Positions 33,723 through 42,799 of a stretch of DNA of 64,000 nucleotides are shown piece by piece (position 1 is the stretch's first letter; every line of letters begins with the position of its first letter). A program made the translations under genes and the position numbers. The DNA comes from DASSJT01 sp963715025. GTDB taxonomy: Bacteria; Actinomycetota; Actinomycetes; Actinomycetales; Dermatophilaceae. Location: contig CAVQQQ010000009.1 of NCBI GenBank assembly GCA_963715025.1, forward strand, positions 992,001 through 1,056,000. Reading direction: 5' to 3'. Under the pieces are notes generated by a model. The model was given only the letters and a program-made list of their open reading frames with translations. It was not told where the DNA came from and ran no database searches.

Positions 33723-33839
33723 TGTGCCTCCTCCTCGTTCGCCCCGCGCATCGGCGGCCGGGGTGAGTCGAGTGTCAACCCTGAGATCTTGTCACGTGAA
33801 GTACCTAGATCGTCACGACTATGACCTATGGGATATGAC
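33723..33839 (-). promoter_or_regulatory. Probable promoter region of the phenol/catechol operon
   Basis: This 117-base gap lies between the LysR gene stop and the first catabolic gene. It is AT-richer than its surroundings and contains the 8-bp palindrome TCACGTGA (33792-33799), flanked by AGATCT and TAGATC. A LysR-type T-N11-A site is likely here but I cannot single one out. Confidence 0.45.
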
Positions 33840-34736
33840 TCAGGAGGGAGTGCTCCCCAGCAGCCGGCGCACGCGAGAGAGCACGCGGGCGATGTGGGGC
33901 GAGCCGTCATCGGCGCGGGTGGCCACGGCCAGCTCGACCACTTCGGTCGAGCCTGCCAGCGGCAGGAAGGTGGCGCCGGTGATGCTCAGGTGGCGCACCG
34001 AGGCGGGGACGAGCGCCACGCCGAGGCCGGCCGCGACGAAGACCACGAGGGTCGAGGTCTCACCCACCTCCAGCGTCGACGACGGTGTGAACCCGGCGTG
34101 CTGGCACGCGTCCATCACAGCGTCGTAGACCACGGAGCGATGATGCGACGGGTAGGTGATGAACTGCTCGTGGCGCAGATCCGCCAGGCGGACCCGCTCG
34201 CGCGAGGCCAGGGAATGGCTCGCTGGCAGCACCGCGATGAGCGGCTCGCGGCGCAGGACCCGCAGGCTGATCGCCGCGTCGCGCACCGGTGGCCGCAGGA
34301 AGGCGACGTCCAGGGTGCCCTGACGCAGGGCCGCCACCTGGTCCGGCGTCAGCATCTCGCCACGCAGGTCGAGCTGCAGCTCCGGGAAGTCCTCGCGCAG
34401 CGCTCTGGCCAGCACGGGGAGCACCTCGTAGGTCGCGGAGCCGGTGAACCCGATCGCGACCCGACCCACCTCTCCAGCGGCGACGCGCGCTGCCTCGCGT
34501 CCGGCGGCGTCCACGGAGGCCAGGATGGCGCGGGCCCGGTCGAGGTAGCGCTCGCCCGCCTCGGTCAGCTCCACCTTGCGGGTCGAGCGGGTGAGCAGCT
34601 GGACGCCGAGCTCGGTCTCCAGCTGCTTGATCTGCTGCGACAGGGGCGGCTGCGCGATGTGCAGGCGCTCCGCTGCCCGCCCGAAGTGGCATTCCTCGGC
34701 GACGGCGACGTAGTAGCGCAGATGACGCAGTTCCAT
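33840..34736 (-). CDS. LysR-family transcriptional regulator (CatR/BenM-like)
   Basis: 298 residues. The N-terminal winged helix is canonical (MELRHLRYYVAVAEECHFGRAAERLH, AQPPLSQQIKQLE, with LTEAGERYL following). The effector-binding domain from ~90 to 295 has LRPPV and AVLPASHSLA segments typical of the CatR/CatM/BenM group that senses muconate. It is encoded immediately upstream of, and codirectional with, the phenol/catechol operon, so control of that operon is the obvious hypothesis. Codirectional rather than divergent placement is less usual for LysR regulators. Confidence 0.88.
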   Translation of the reverse strand: MELRHLRYYVAVAEECHFGRAAERLHIAQPPLSQQIKQLETELGVQLLTRSTRKVELTEAGERYLDRARAILASVDAAGREAARVAAGEVGRVAIGFTGSATYEVLPVLARALREDFPELQLDLRGEMLTPDQVAALRQGTLDVAFLRPPVRDAAISLRVLRREPLIAVLPASHSLASRERVRLADLRHEQFITYPSHHRSVVYDAVMDACQHAGFTPSSTLEVGETSTLVVFVAAGLGVALVPASVRHLSITGATFLPLAGSTEVVELAVATRADDGSPHIARVLSRVRRLLGSTPS

Positions 34737-34774
34737 CCCGGGAGGTTATGGCGGGCCGACCGCGATGTCGATAT

Positions 34775-34792
34775 CTGACTGGTCTCAGTCAG
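34775..34792. promoter_or_regulatory. Inverted repeat upstream of the LysR gene
   Basis: CTGACT-GGTCTC-AGTCAG is a perfect 6-bp inverted repeat located 38 bases before the LysR start, in the 185-base divergent gap to the acyltransferase gene. Position and size suit an autoregulatory operator, but it lacks the usual T-N11-A core. Confidence 0.4.
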
Positions 34793-34921
34793 GCCGGAAT
34801 GTGCAATCCTAGATATGGATCTGCACTCCCTGCGCCTGTGGCCGGGTCCGTGCGCCAGGCAGGCCCGACACCCCCTCGACCGACGCCCGGGGTGGCAACG
34901 CCGGATGGCATGCTGGCCCGC

Positions 34922-37138
34922 ATGACTTCGGGTCAGCGACCCCACCACGACCAGCGCCGCGCGGACATCCAAGGCCTCCGCGCCGTGGCAGTCGCAGGGG
35001 TAATCGCCAACCACCTCTTCGCCTGGCCCCGCGGCGGCTTCCTCGGCGTGGACGCGTTCTTCGTCGTGTCGGGCTTCGTGATCACCGGCGTCCTGCTGCG
35101 CCAGCGCGACCGCACCGGCCGCACCTCGCTGGCCTCCTTCTGGGCTCGACGCGCCCGCCGCATCCTGCCCCTGGCGCTGATCGTGCTGGCCGTGATCCTC
35201 GCCACGGCGCGGTGGGCGTACCCGCCAGCCAAGGCGACCGGCATCCAGACCGATGCGGTGTGGGCGACGCTCTTCGCAGCCAACTGGCATTTCGCCCAGG
35301 CCGGCAGCGACTACTTCCAGCTGGGCCAGACGCCCTCACCCGTGCAGCACTTCTGGTCCCTTGGCGTCGAGGAGCAGTTCTACCTCGTCTGGCCCTGGGT
35401 GTTCGCCCTGGCTGTGGTAGTCGTGGGCGCGCGCTCGGCCAGGCGCGGGAGGGTCGCGGTGGGTGTCGTGGCGGCGCTGGTGGCTGTCGCGTCGGTCGCC
35501 TGGGCCGTCGTCCAGACTCCCTCAGACGCCACAACGGCTTATTACTCCTCGCTCACCCGCGCCTGGGAGATCGCCGCAGGCGCGCTGCTGGCCACGATCC
35601 CCAGGTATGCCGTGCGACTCCCCGCCGCCGTACGCTCGGCCCTTTCGTGGGCCGGGCTGGCCGCGCTGGTGGCGTCGTTCGGGCTGGTGGGTCCAGGCGT
35701 CGGCGCTCCCTACCCGGCCGCCGTGGCTCCGGTGCTGGCGACGCTGGCCATCCTGGTCGCGGGCACCGGCGCACCGGCTCCTGGCGCGGTCCTGCTGGCC
35801 AACCCGGTGAGCCGCTACCTGGGCGACATCTCCTACGGCCTCTACCTGTGGCATTTCCCGCTCGTGGTGTTCGTGGCAGCCCTCATCGAGCCCGGCTCAC
35901 CGCTGGAGTGGGCCACCGTCCTCGGCGCAACCCTCGTGCTCGCTTCGATCAGCTACCACCTGGTGGAGCGGCCCATCCTCGACGCCCCGCGCCTTCGAGT
36001 GGAATCACGGCCCCATGGCGGCGCCCCTGCGTGGGGCTCCTGGTGGCGGGCGAGGCGACGGGGCATGGTCGCCGCCGGGGCCGCCCTGGTGTGTCTGGTC
36101 GCTGGCGTCGGGGGAGCCGCCTACGCCGACCCGGGCGCCTTCACCCCGCGCACCGTCCTCGCGGCCGCCGCCGAGAACGGAGCGGTCGCGGCGCCCGCTG
36201 CGCCCGACCCCACCCCGGCCACCACGACGACACCAACGGCGCCCTCGTCCACCACGACGGCGACGGGCCCGCTCGTGATCCCGCTGGGCGCCACAGGCCG
36301 CAAGGTCCAGGGCGGCCTCAGCCAGGCGCTGGCGGCGGGTACCTGGCCCGCGGACCTCGACCCGTCGACCGACCGGTGGCAGACCACGGGGAACCGGCTC
36401 GCCGAGTCGAAGGGCTGCGTCGCGACCGACGCCTCCGACCCGGCCTCGTGCACCTTCGGCAACCCCAACGGGCCCGAGATCATCGTCTACGGCGACTCGC
36501 TCGGGATCCCCCTGCTCGCCACGGTGGTCGCCGCCTACGGGAAGCACTACAAGATTCGCGGGATGACCAAGCTCGCCTGCGCGGTCAACGGGGTCAACGC
36601 CAACTTCGGCCAGGACGACTGGGCGATCCCGTGCGTCAAGCACCGCACGATGACCGTCGCCTACGTCAAGAAGGTCAAGCCGGTCGCGCTGATCATGATC
36701 GAGAACTACGCCTGGTCGCTGAAGCTGAAGTCCGGGGCTTCTGGTGCCGCCGCCGGCCGCGAGTGGCTCAAGGCGGACCAGGCCTTCGTCAACTCCGTCA
36801 AGTCCAGCGTCGACCACGTCGTCATCCTCGTCCCTTCGATGCCTGGCGTTGCCTTCCTCGACTGCTACCGGGCCGGCGGATCCCCCGGGCGCTGCGTCAC
36901 CGGCATACCCAAATTCTGGAAGACCGCCCGGGACGCCGAGCGGAAGATCCAGGACGCGACCTTCGTCGACACCACGCACTGGTACTGCGTCGACGGCCGG
37001 TGCCCGATCTTCACCGCCAACACCGGCTCGGTGCTCAAGAGCGACTACCTGCACACGTCGGTCCAGTACGCACGGCAGCTCGCCCCCGACCTGACCTACA
37101 TGCTGTCGTATGCCGATGTGCTGAGTCCGCGCCCCTGA
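34922..37138 (+). CDS. Acyltransferase-3 / SGNH-hydrolase fusion (OafA-like)
   Basis: 738 residues. Residues ~8-375 form an Acyl_transf_3 domain with ten or so helices (RADIQGLRAVAVAGVI at the start, RRARRILPLALIVL, and the HFWSLGVEEQFYLVWP motif). A Thr/Pro linker (~420-445) connects to an extracytoplasmic SGNH domain, with the GDS block (VYGDSLGIPL) and the catalytic DxxH in SDYLHTSVQYA. Such proteins O-acetylate cell-surface polysaccharides or peptidoglycan. The start at 34922 (MTSGQRPHH) or 34910 are equally possible; the frame opens further upstream without support. Its last 43 bases overlap the convergent DUF3800-like gene. Confidence 0.9.
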   Translation: MTSGQRPHHDQRRADIQGLRAVAVAGVIANHLFAWPRGGFLGVDAFFVVSGFVITGVLLRQRDRTGRTSLASFWARRARRILPLALIVLAVILATARWAYPPAKATGIQTDAVWATLFAANWHFAQAGSDYFQLGQTPSPVQHFWSLGVEEQFYLVWPWVFALAVVVVGARSARRGRVAVGVVAALVAVASVAWAVVQTPSDATTAYYSSLTRAWEIAAGALLATIPRYAVRLPAAVRSALSWAGLAALVASFGLVGPGVGAPYPAAVAPVLATLAILVAGTGAPAPGAVLLANPVSRYLGDISYGLYLWHFPLVVFVAALIEPGSPLEWATVLGATLVLASISYHLVERPILDAPRLRVESRPHGGAPAWGSWWRARRRGMVAAGAALVCLVAGVGGAAYADPGAFTPRTVLAAAAENGAVAAPAAPDPTPATTTTPTAPSSTTTATGPLVIPLGATGRKVQGGLSQALAAGTWPADLDPSTDRWQTTGNRLAESKGCVATDASDPASCTFGNPNGPEIIVYGDSLGIPLLATVVAAYGKHYKIRGMTKLACAVNGVNANFGQDDWAIPCVKHRTMTVAYVKKVKPVALIMIENYAWSLKLKSGASGAAAGREWLKADQAFVNSVKSSVDHVVILVPSMPGVAFLDCYRAGGSPGRCVTGIPKFWKTARDAERKIQDATFVDTTHWYCVDGRCPIFTANTGSVLKSDYLHTSVQYARQLAPDLTYMLSYADVLSPRP

Positions 37139-38094
37139 GCCGCACCGGGGGACTCCTGGCTGGGGTCGAGGCGAGCCCAGCTCACGGCGTCCCCCCAGAT
37201 CGAAGCGGGGTCGACGTAGGGCCGAAGGAGCGCGGTCAGCATGGTGTCGCCACGGCCGTTCAGCTCCTCTGACGCGATCCGGCGCGCCGCCCCGGCCAGG
37301 AAGTCCGCGACCTGCACCCGAGGATCTGCCAGGGAGTCGACCAGCCGCACGCTCGTCCCTGGACCCGGATGGGAGCCGTTGTCGGAGGCCGCGGTCACTT
37401 GTCGGACGCGCTCGGGCGTGAGCGAGACCTGTTGGTCGTGGACGATGGACAGGGGCCTGCCGGCGCTGGCCCAGTAGGCGATGGCGGCGGACAGGGCTGG
37501 AAACAGCGGGTCGAGGTGTCGAGACAGGGCTTGCGCGGTCCCGCTCGAGGTTTCACGCGCGCGGACGCGCGCGACGTCGTTGAAGGCCCCGAGCAGGTCG
37601 CGCCACACAGCCGGTTCGAGCGCCGCTGGGCCCTCCCGGTAGAGCGTCAGGGCCAGCGCGCGACGCCCCTGGGGGGAGACGTTCGTCGCCGGGCCGCCCG
37701 GCTCGGCAAAGTAGTCGACCAGAGCCAGAACCAGCCGGAAGACCTTCTCGGTGAGATGCACCCGGGCGCGTCCGTAAAGGGGGCCAGCCGGCCCGAGCAG
37801 CCACTCCAGCACCCTGCGGTTGCGCTCCCGGAGCACGACACTGGCCTTGACCTCCGTCGCAGGGGATCGGGCGTCGACGCGAACTCGCGCAATGCAAGCC
37901 TCCGCCGCGGCGACCTCGATGTTCACACTTGCGTGGGCGAAAACGTCGGTGCTCCCGGCGATGAGTTTCAGCCCCTCCGAACCCGATTCGTCACAGGCGA
38001 TCTCGAGCGGCTGGGTTCCCGACTCGGCCGCTGGGTCGGCCCCGGCTGCATGGGTAGCGTTCACCGCCGCGCGACACCTGGCTGGGAGGGACAC
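37096..38094 (-). CDS. DUF3800-like protein
   Basis: About 332 residues. The start IACDESGSEG and the C-terminal VADFLAGAARRIASEEL are the two conserved blocks of DUF3800, a family of putative RNase-H-like nucleases often found in accessory or defence loci. The acidic DESG and a second Asp in VADFL could be metal ligands. The start is uncertain: GTG 38094 leaves room for a divergent promoter, while the frame continues to ATG 38217. Function is unknown. Convergent overlap with the acyltransferase is 43 bases. Confidence 0.6.
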   Translation of the reverse strand: MSLPARCRAAVNATHAAGADPAAESGTQPLEIACDESGSEGLKLIAGSTDVFAHASVNIEVAAAEACIARVRVDARSPATEVKASVVLRERNRRVLEWLLGPAGPLYGRARVHLTEKVFRLVLALVDYFAEPGGPATNVSPQGRRALALTLYREGPAALEPAVWRDLLGAFNDVARVRARETSSGTAQALSRHLDPLFPALSAAIAYWASAGRPLSIVHDQQVSLTPERVRQVTAASDNGSHPGPGTSVRLVDSLADPRVQVADFLAGAARRIASEELNGRGDTMLTALLRPYVDPASIWGDAVSWARLDPSQESPGAAQGRGLSTSAYDSM

Positions 38095-38231
38095 ATGTGA
38101 CCGATCATCGGCCCGCTGGCGCCGCAGGTCCACCCAGTATCGCCTGGGACCGAAGGGAGTGACCTTCGGCCCATGCGCGCAGGGCAGGCCCTCGTAGCGT
38201 GGGAAGGAGACACACAATCGGGGAGGTCGCC

Positions 38232-38678
38232 ATGGCGATCACGACAGCACCACACTCGCCGGCGGTGGGACACCGGTTCGGCTACGCCGTTGCCGTGGTG
38301 GTGAACGCCGCCATGCTGTATGCCGTCAATGCCTGGCCCGGGTGGCAGGCCGTGCCGTTCCTGACCGACGACACCGCGCAGGTCATTCCCTGGGTCAACA
38401 CCTCGATCCTGGTGGGCCTGGTCGCCAACGTCGTCTACCTCGTGCGTGACCCCGCCTGGCTGAAGGCGGTGGGCGACATCGTCACGACGGCCGTCGGCCT
38501 CGTGGCGATGGTGCGGATCTGGCAGGTCTTCCCGCTGGACTTCGGCGACACCACTTTCGACTGGGCACTCCTCGCGCGCATCCTGCTCGGCGTCGGGATC
38601 GGCGGGAGCATCCTCGGCATCGTGGCCGGCGTGGTCCGGCTCGTGAGAGCCGTGGGGGAGCGGGCGCCCAGCCAGTGA
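38232..38678 (+). CDS. Small four-helix membrane protein, unknown function
   Basis: 148 residues, start ATG 38232 with GGGAGG 6 bases before. Four hydrophobic segments (residues ~16-32, 55-72, 81-97, 116-140) are joined by short loops; I see no domain motif. It resembles the many conserved actinobacterial hypothetical membrane proteins of this size. It is divergent from the DUF3800-like gene and convergent with the PLD-N-terminal-like gene (20 bases between stops). Confidence 0.7.
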   Translation: MAITTAPHSPAVGHRFGYAVAVVVNAAMLYAVNAWPGWQAVPFLTDDTAQVIPWVNTSILVGLVANVVYLVRDPAWLKAVGDIVTTAVGLVAMVRIWQVFPLDFGDTTFDWALLARILLGVGIGGSILGIVAGVVRLVRAVGERAPSQ

Positions 38679-38698
38679 GGGGGCGCTCTCAGCGGCTC

Positions 38699-38908
38699 TC
38701 ACCGCCGGGGTGGCCCTTGTGGCCGCCCCAGGTAGAGCCACATGAGCCCGCCGAAGACATTGAAGAAGACCAACAGCACCAGCCACACCTGCCTTGGGTA
38801 GGTGCGCATCTCGTCCTCGTCCGTCGTCGCGAAGTCGTGGAGGCAGTACGCCCAGAAGGCGATCGCCGCCAGGAGCACGACGGTGCTGCTAAGAGCGACC
38901 GCAGTCAT
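38699..38908 (-). CDS. PLD nuclease N-terminal-domain-like membrane protein
   Basis: 69 residues with two helices. The second contains WLVLLVFFNVFGGLMWLYLGRP, the pattern of the PLDc_N domain, present alone in many actinobacterial small membrane proteins. The first helix follows MTAVALSSTVVLLA. It has no catalytic HKD motif, so is not a nuclease. Confidence 0.8.
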   Translation of the reverse strand: MTAVALSSTVVLLAAIAFWAYCLHDFATTDEDEMRTYPRQVWLVLLVFFNVFGGLMWLYLGRPQGPPRR

Positions 38909-39189
38909 GCCACAAGTCTCCTCTGGGCAACGAACGGTCGCCCCGTACGACGCCGCCACTTCCGGCACGGGTCCCGGGTCGTGGTCAGCGGCGCAGCCGA
39001 ACTCGGATAGGCTTGTGGCAACAGGCCCGCAGAGTTCTGCCTCGGGCCTCCGAGTCCATGCAGGCGTCTGCTGCAGGCTGCCGCAACTGGACTTCCAGAC
39101 TTTCAAGCCTTCTTGAGCGTCGATGCCGACAGCGCCGCGACCTTTGTCGCGCCGGGCAGAACGACCGTTCCTGCATTGGAGTACTACCT
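38909..39189. other. 281-base leader/intergenic region before the DEAD-box gene
   Basis: No gene is seen on either strand. The part near the helicase contains CGCGAC-CTTT-GTCGCG, a perfect 6-bp hairpin at 39136-39151. Long structured leaders upstream of cold-induced RNA helicases are common, so part of this may be a 5' untranslated region. Confidence 0.5.
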
Positions 39190-40692
39190 GTGTCCACCGA
39201 CACGAGTTTCGGCGCGCTCGGCGTGCCCGCCATCCTTACCGCCGTCCTGGCCGATCGCGGCATCACCATCCCGACCCCGATCCAGGCGGCCACGCTGCCG
39301 GATTCGCTCGCCGGTCGGGACATCCTCGGCCGCGGCCGGACCGGCTCGGGCAAGACCTACGCCTTCCTCCTGCCGATGCTCGCGCGCCTAGCCGCCAGCA
39401 GCACCCGCCGTGGCCCCAAGCGGCCGCGCGCCCTGATCCTCGCCCCAACCCGCGAACTGGTCACCCAGATCGACGAGGCGCTCGCACCGCTGGCCCGACC
39501 TCTCCGCCTGAGGTCCCGCACGGTCTTCGGCGGTGTGGGCCAGAGTCCCCAGGTCAGCGCGATCCGATCGGGCGTCGACATCCTCGTCGCCTGCCCGGGC
39601 CGACTCGAGGATCTGATCGGCCAGGGCCATGTGTCCCTTGATGCCATCGAGATCACCGTCCTCGACGAGGCCGACCACATGGCCGATCTCGGCTTCCTCC
39701 CGGGCGTGCGCCGGATCATGGATCGGACCCCGCGGGTCGGCCAGCGAATGCTCTTCTCCGCCACCCTCGACGCCGGCGTCGGGGTCCTGGTCAAGCGCTA
39801 TCTCCAGCGCCCTGTGACGCACGAAGCGGACTCGGCGCAGTCACCTGTCGCGACGATGAGCCACCACGTGCTGCACGTGACCTCCGACGGTCACCTGCCA
39901 GTACTGCTCGACCTCACCGCTGCCCCCGGCCGCACGCTCGTGTTCACCCGTACCAAGCACCGCGCCAAGAAGCTGGCCCGCCAGCTCAACGCCTCAGGCG
40001 TGCCGGCCGTCGAGCTGCACGGCAACCTCTCCCAGGGAGCCCGGACGCGGACGATGGAGGCGTTCCACAGTGGCGCCGCTCGCACCATGGTCGCGACCGA
40101 CATCGCCGCACGCGGCATCCACGTCGAGGACGTCGGCCTGGTCGTCCATGCGGACCCTCCGGTTGAGCACAAGGCCTACCTCCACCGCTCCGGCCGCACG
40201 GCGCGCGCCGGAGCCGAGGGCACGGTGGTCACGCTGATGACCGACGACCAGGTCGGTGACGTCCGCAGCCTCACCCGAAAGGCCGGCATCACTGCTACGA
40301 CGACGAGGGTCGACGCCAGACACCCCCTGCTGCGCGAGCTTGCCCCCGGCGAACGCGCGTATGCGGGAGGGTTCGCGGCCGCGACAGCCTCCCCTTCCGC
40401 AGCGCGCAGGGCAGCGAACGGCGGGCAGGACGACACGCGGCGCAGCAGTCGACGCGCAGCCTCCGATCGACGCGCAGGCTCCGACCGGCGCACAGGCTCC
40501 GACGGGCGCACAGGCTCCGCCTCGAGCGGCTCGGCGACCAGGAGCCGCCGGTCCGGGTTGGCTAGTGATCAGCGCCGCTCCGGCTCCGCCACCGGAAGGC
40601 GCCAGTCCGGCTCGGCGAGCGTTCAGCGATCGCCAGGTGGCGCGGCCGCCTTCTCGGCTGGTACCCGGGCAGGCTCGCGGCGCGGGCGCTGA
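39190..40692 (+). CDS. DEAD-box RNA helicase
   Basis: 500 residues from GTG 39190 (VSTDTSFGALG). The helicase core is complete: Q motif (TPIQ), motif I GRTGSGKT, Ia PTRELV, motif II DEAD (VLDEADHMAD), motif III SAT, motif V TDIAARGIH and motif VI HRSGRTARAG. Residues ~1-380 form both RecA domains. The remainder is a basic Ser/Gly/Arg tail with 18-bp repeats (RAGSDRRTGSDG-type), like the disordered RNA-binding tails of CsdA/RhlE-like helicases. It probably unwinds structured RNA in cold or stress conditions. Two ATGs upstream in frame are not preferred. Confidence 0.93.
   Translation: MSTDTSFGALGVPAILTAVLADRGITIPTPIQAATLPDSLAGRDILGRGRTGSGKTYAFLLPMLARLAASSTRRGPKRPRALILAPTRELVTQIDEALAPLARPLRLRSRTVFGGVGQSPQVSAIRSGVDILVACPGRLEDLIGQGHVSLDAIEITVLDEADHMADLGFLPGVRRIMDRTPRVGQRMLFSATLDAGVGVLVKRYLQRPVTHEADSAQSPVATMSHHVLHVTSDGHLPVLLDLTAAPGRTLVFTRTKHRAKKLARQLNASGVPAVELHGNLSQGARTRTMEAFHSGAARTMVATDIAARGIHVEDVGLVVHADPPVEHKAYLHRSGRTARAGAEGTVVTLMTDDQVGDVRSLTRKAGITATTTRVDARHPLLRELAPGERAYAGGFAAATASPSAARRAANGGQDDTRRSSRRAASDRRAGSDRRTGSDGRTGSASSGSATRSRRSGLASDQRRSGSATGRRQSGSASVQRSPGGAAAFSAGTRAGSRRGR
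40450..40521 (+). repeat. Four tandem copies of an 18-bp repeat in the helicase tail
   Basis: Units of CGACGCGCAGGCTCCGAC type begin at 40450, 40468, 40486 and 40504 with 1-3 mismatches. They encode six-residue repeats such as RRAGSD/RRTGSD, extending the basic tail. Copy number may vary between strains. Confidence 0.85.
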
Positions 40693-40712
40693 CCCGGGCT
40701 GGCGGCGGACCC

Positions 40713-41543
40713 TCAGACGGCGACCTTCTCCTCCGGGGAGAGGGTGGCCGCGCCGTAGACCTTGTAGACCCGGACCGCCCAGAACACCAGCAGCACGGTC
40801 ATGACGAACCCAGGTCCGAGGGCACCGGCCGCCGGCCACACGGAGAAGAAGTCGAACAGTCCGTGGAACAGGATGACAGGCACCAGACTGCCGCGCGTGC
40901 CGTTGAAGAGCCACGTATAGACCACCGGGCCGACCGTTGCCACGCACAGCAGCATGGGAACCACCATCCAGCCGAGCTCTCGGTAGGTGTCGCGGTACAC
41001 GATGGCGGGCAGGTGCCAAACGGCCCAGAACGCCCCGAGCACCAGTGAGGCGCCCAGTGCGCCGCGCGTCGCCTGGAGCCGAGGCAGGGCGAAACCGCGC
41101 CAGCCGACCTCCTCGCCGAGGCCGAAGGTGGCCATCCACAGCGCGAGCGCCGGGAGCACCCCCAGCGGGCCCAGGTAGTCGACCTCCCCGAGAACTCCGA
41201 GGGCCGGTCGCTCTCCGGTCACCAGCCGCTCACCGAGCACGATGACACCGAAGACGACGACCGGGGAGACGGCGAAGACGTAGTAGCGGACCGGCGCGCG
41301 CCAGCGGAGGACTCGGCCCAGGAGTTCCCGGCAGCCTGCGAGGCCACGGGACACAAGCGTGACGGCCAGCGCCGCAACCAGAGGGCCGAAGGAGGCGACG
41401 TAGTGAAGCCCCATCGGCGGCGAGGTGCTCAGCACGCCCAGCGCCCGCAGCGCCAGCGGCACCTGAATGGCCCAGGAGAGCGCGAAGGTCATCAGGAAAT
41501 ACGCGATCAGCTCGCGGCCCCGCGTCCGCGCGTGGAGCGTCAT
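40713..41543 (-). CDS. CPBP-family intramembrane glutamic endopeptidase
   Basis: 276 residues with about eight helices. Catalytic motifs of the CPBP/Rce1 family are present: GLGEEVGWRGFALP (motif 1, EExxxR), FWAVWHLP (motif 2, FxxxH) and ILFHGLFDFF (motif 3). Bacterial members process or protect against small peptides, or act in membrane proteolysis. The start is uncertain: MTLHARTRGRE at 41543, or MMAMRGG about 50 bases earlier. The C-terminal TLSPEEKVAV is unremarkable. It is convergent with the helicase (20 bases between stops). Confidence 0.87.
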   Translation of the reverse strand: MTLHARTRGRELIAYFLMTFALSWAIQVPLALRALGVLSTSPPMGLHYVASFGPLVAALAVTLVSRGLAGCRELLGRVLRWRAPVRYYVFAVSPVVVFGVIVLGERLVTGERPALGVLGEVDYLGPLGVLPALALWMATFGLGEEVGWRGFALPRLQATRGALGASLVLGAFWAVWHLPAIVYRDTYRELGWMVVPMLLCVATVGPVVYTWLFNGTRGSLVPVILFHGLFDFFSVWPAAGALGPGFVMTVLLVFWAVRVYKVYGAATLSPEEKVAV

Positions 41544-41830
41544 CGAGGGACCCCCAGGCTGCACCGGTCCCCCTCTCATCGCCATCATCCCCAGCATCGC
41601 TGACGCAAGGATCGAGCGCGGCCGTTCCGGGCCAGGTTCGCCTGCAGGGAACGAGCGCCGTGGCAGCGACCATCCATGACGGGCAGGCGGCAGATGTGGA
41701 GGTAGAGTCGATGCCCGCCGAAGCAATGCCCCCGGGCAGGGAAAGTGAGGTCGACCTCGCCGCAGTGGCGGGGACGCGTCACCAGCCACCCCGAGTGAGC
41801 GCTTCGAGGTGGAGAGGGGAGATCCGCCGC

Positions 41831-42736
41831 ATGGACGTCATCGACACCACTTTCGAGAGCCTCGACGAGCGCTTCCGGGGCTTGGACGGCGACTACGTCG
41901 TCGAGCGAATTCACAACGGCAGCCGCAAGTCCGAGGGACCGGCCTACTTCCCGGCGGGGCGCTATCTCGTCTGGAGCGACATCCCCTCATCACGCCTGCT
42001 GCGCTGGGACGAGACCACCGGGGTCGTGGGCGTCTTGCGCGAGGACTCGGGACATGCGAACGGCAACACCGTTGACCGCCAAGGGCGACTCGTCACCTGT
42101 GAGCAGGGCAACCGACGAGTCACCCGCACCGAGCACGACGGCGCCATCACCGTCCTGGCCGACTCGTACCAGGGGAGACGCCTCAACAGCCCTAACGACA
42201 TAGTGGTCCGAGCCGACGGCACGATCTGGTTCACCGACCCCAGCTACGGCATCGACAGTGACTACGAGGGCAACGCTGGGGAGAGCGAGCTGGGAGGGTG
42301 CTTCGTGTTCCGACTCGACCCGAGCACGGGCGACCTGCGCGTGGTGGCAGACGATTTCGTCCGACCCAACGGCCTCGCCTTCTCCCTCGACGAGTCACGG
42401 CTCTTCATCGCCGACACCCGGCAGGAGCCCAGCCACATCCGCGTCTTCGACGTCACCGAGTCGGGGAGGCTCAGCGGGGGCGACATCTTCTGCACATGCA
42501 CGTATGGCAGGTTCGACGGCTTCCGGCTCGACTCGGCCGGCCGGATCTGGGCGGCCGCGTGGGACGGCGTGCACTGCTTCGCACCGGATGGCGATCTCAT
42601 CGGCAAGCTCCTGCTGCCCGAGCCGGTCGCGAATCTCACCTTCGGCGGCCCGAAGCGCAACCACCTGTTCGTCACCGCCGGCCGATCCGTCTACACCCTG
42701 CGGGTGACGTTCTCCGGGGCGCGCTATCCGGCCTGA
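41831..42736 (+). CDS. SMP-30/gluconolactonase-family protein
   Basis: 301 residues, start ATG 41831 with GGAGAGGGGAG upstream. The six-bladed beta-propeller of the SMP-30/LRE family is recognisable: SEGPAYF with the metal-binding Glu (residues ~29-35), NGNTVDRQGRLVTCEQGNR, NSPNDIVV (the Asn ligand) and RPNGLAFSLDESRLFIADT (Asn/Asp ligands). These hydrolyse gluconolactone or related lactones at a divalent metal. It carries no export signal. No neighbour suggests a pathway. Confidence 0.92.
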   Translation: MDVIDTTFESLDERFRGLDGDYVVERIHNGSRKSEGPAYFPAGRYLVWSDIPSSRLLRWDETTGVVGVLREDSGHANGNTVDRQGRLVTCEQGNRRVTRTEHDGAITVLADSYQGRRLNSPNDIVVRADGTIWFTDPSYGIDSDYEGNAGESELGGCFVFRLDPSTGDLRVVADDFVRPNGLAFSLDESRLFIADTRQEPSHIRVFDVTESGRLSGGDIFCTCTYGRFDGFRLDSAGRIWAAAWDGVHCFAPDGDLIGKLLLPEPVANLTFGGPKRNHLFVTAGRSVYTLRVTFSGARYPA

Positions 42737-42799
42737 CTCCACGGCGATTGGGCGCGCGCGCGCGCTCGCCGCCGGGCCAGGGTCTGACGCCTCCGCCGT

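Noticed and set aside
33792..33799. TCACGTGA palindrome as a specific regulator site
   Set aside because: An 8-bp palindrome alone is not enough; no LysR T-N11-A arrangement could be fixed around it, so it is only mentioned within the promoter region.
42757..42772. Alternating GC run (GCGCGCGC) as Z-DNA or regulatory element
   Set aside because: Short and expected by chance in this base composition; it lies in a 63-base gap without other signals.
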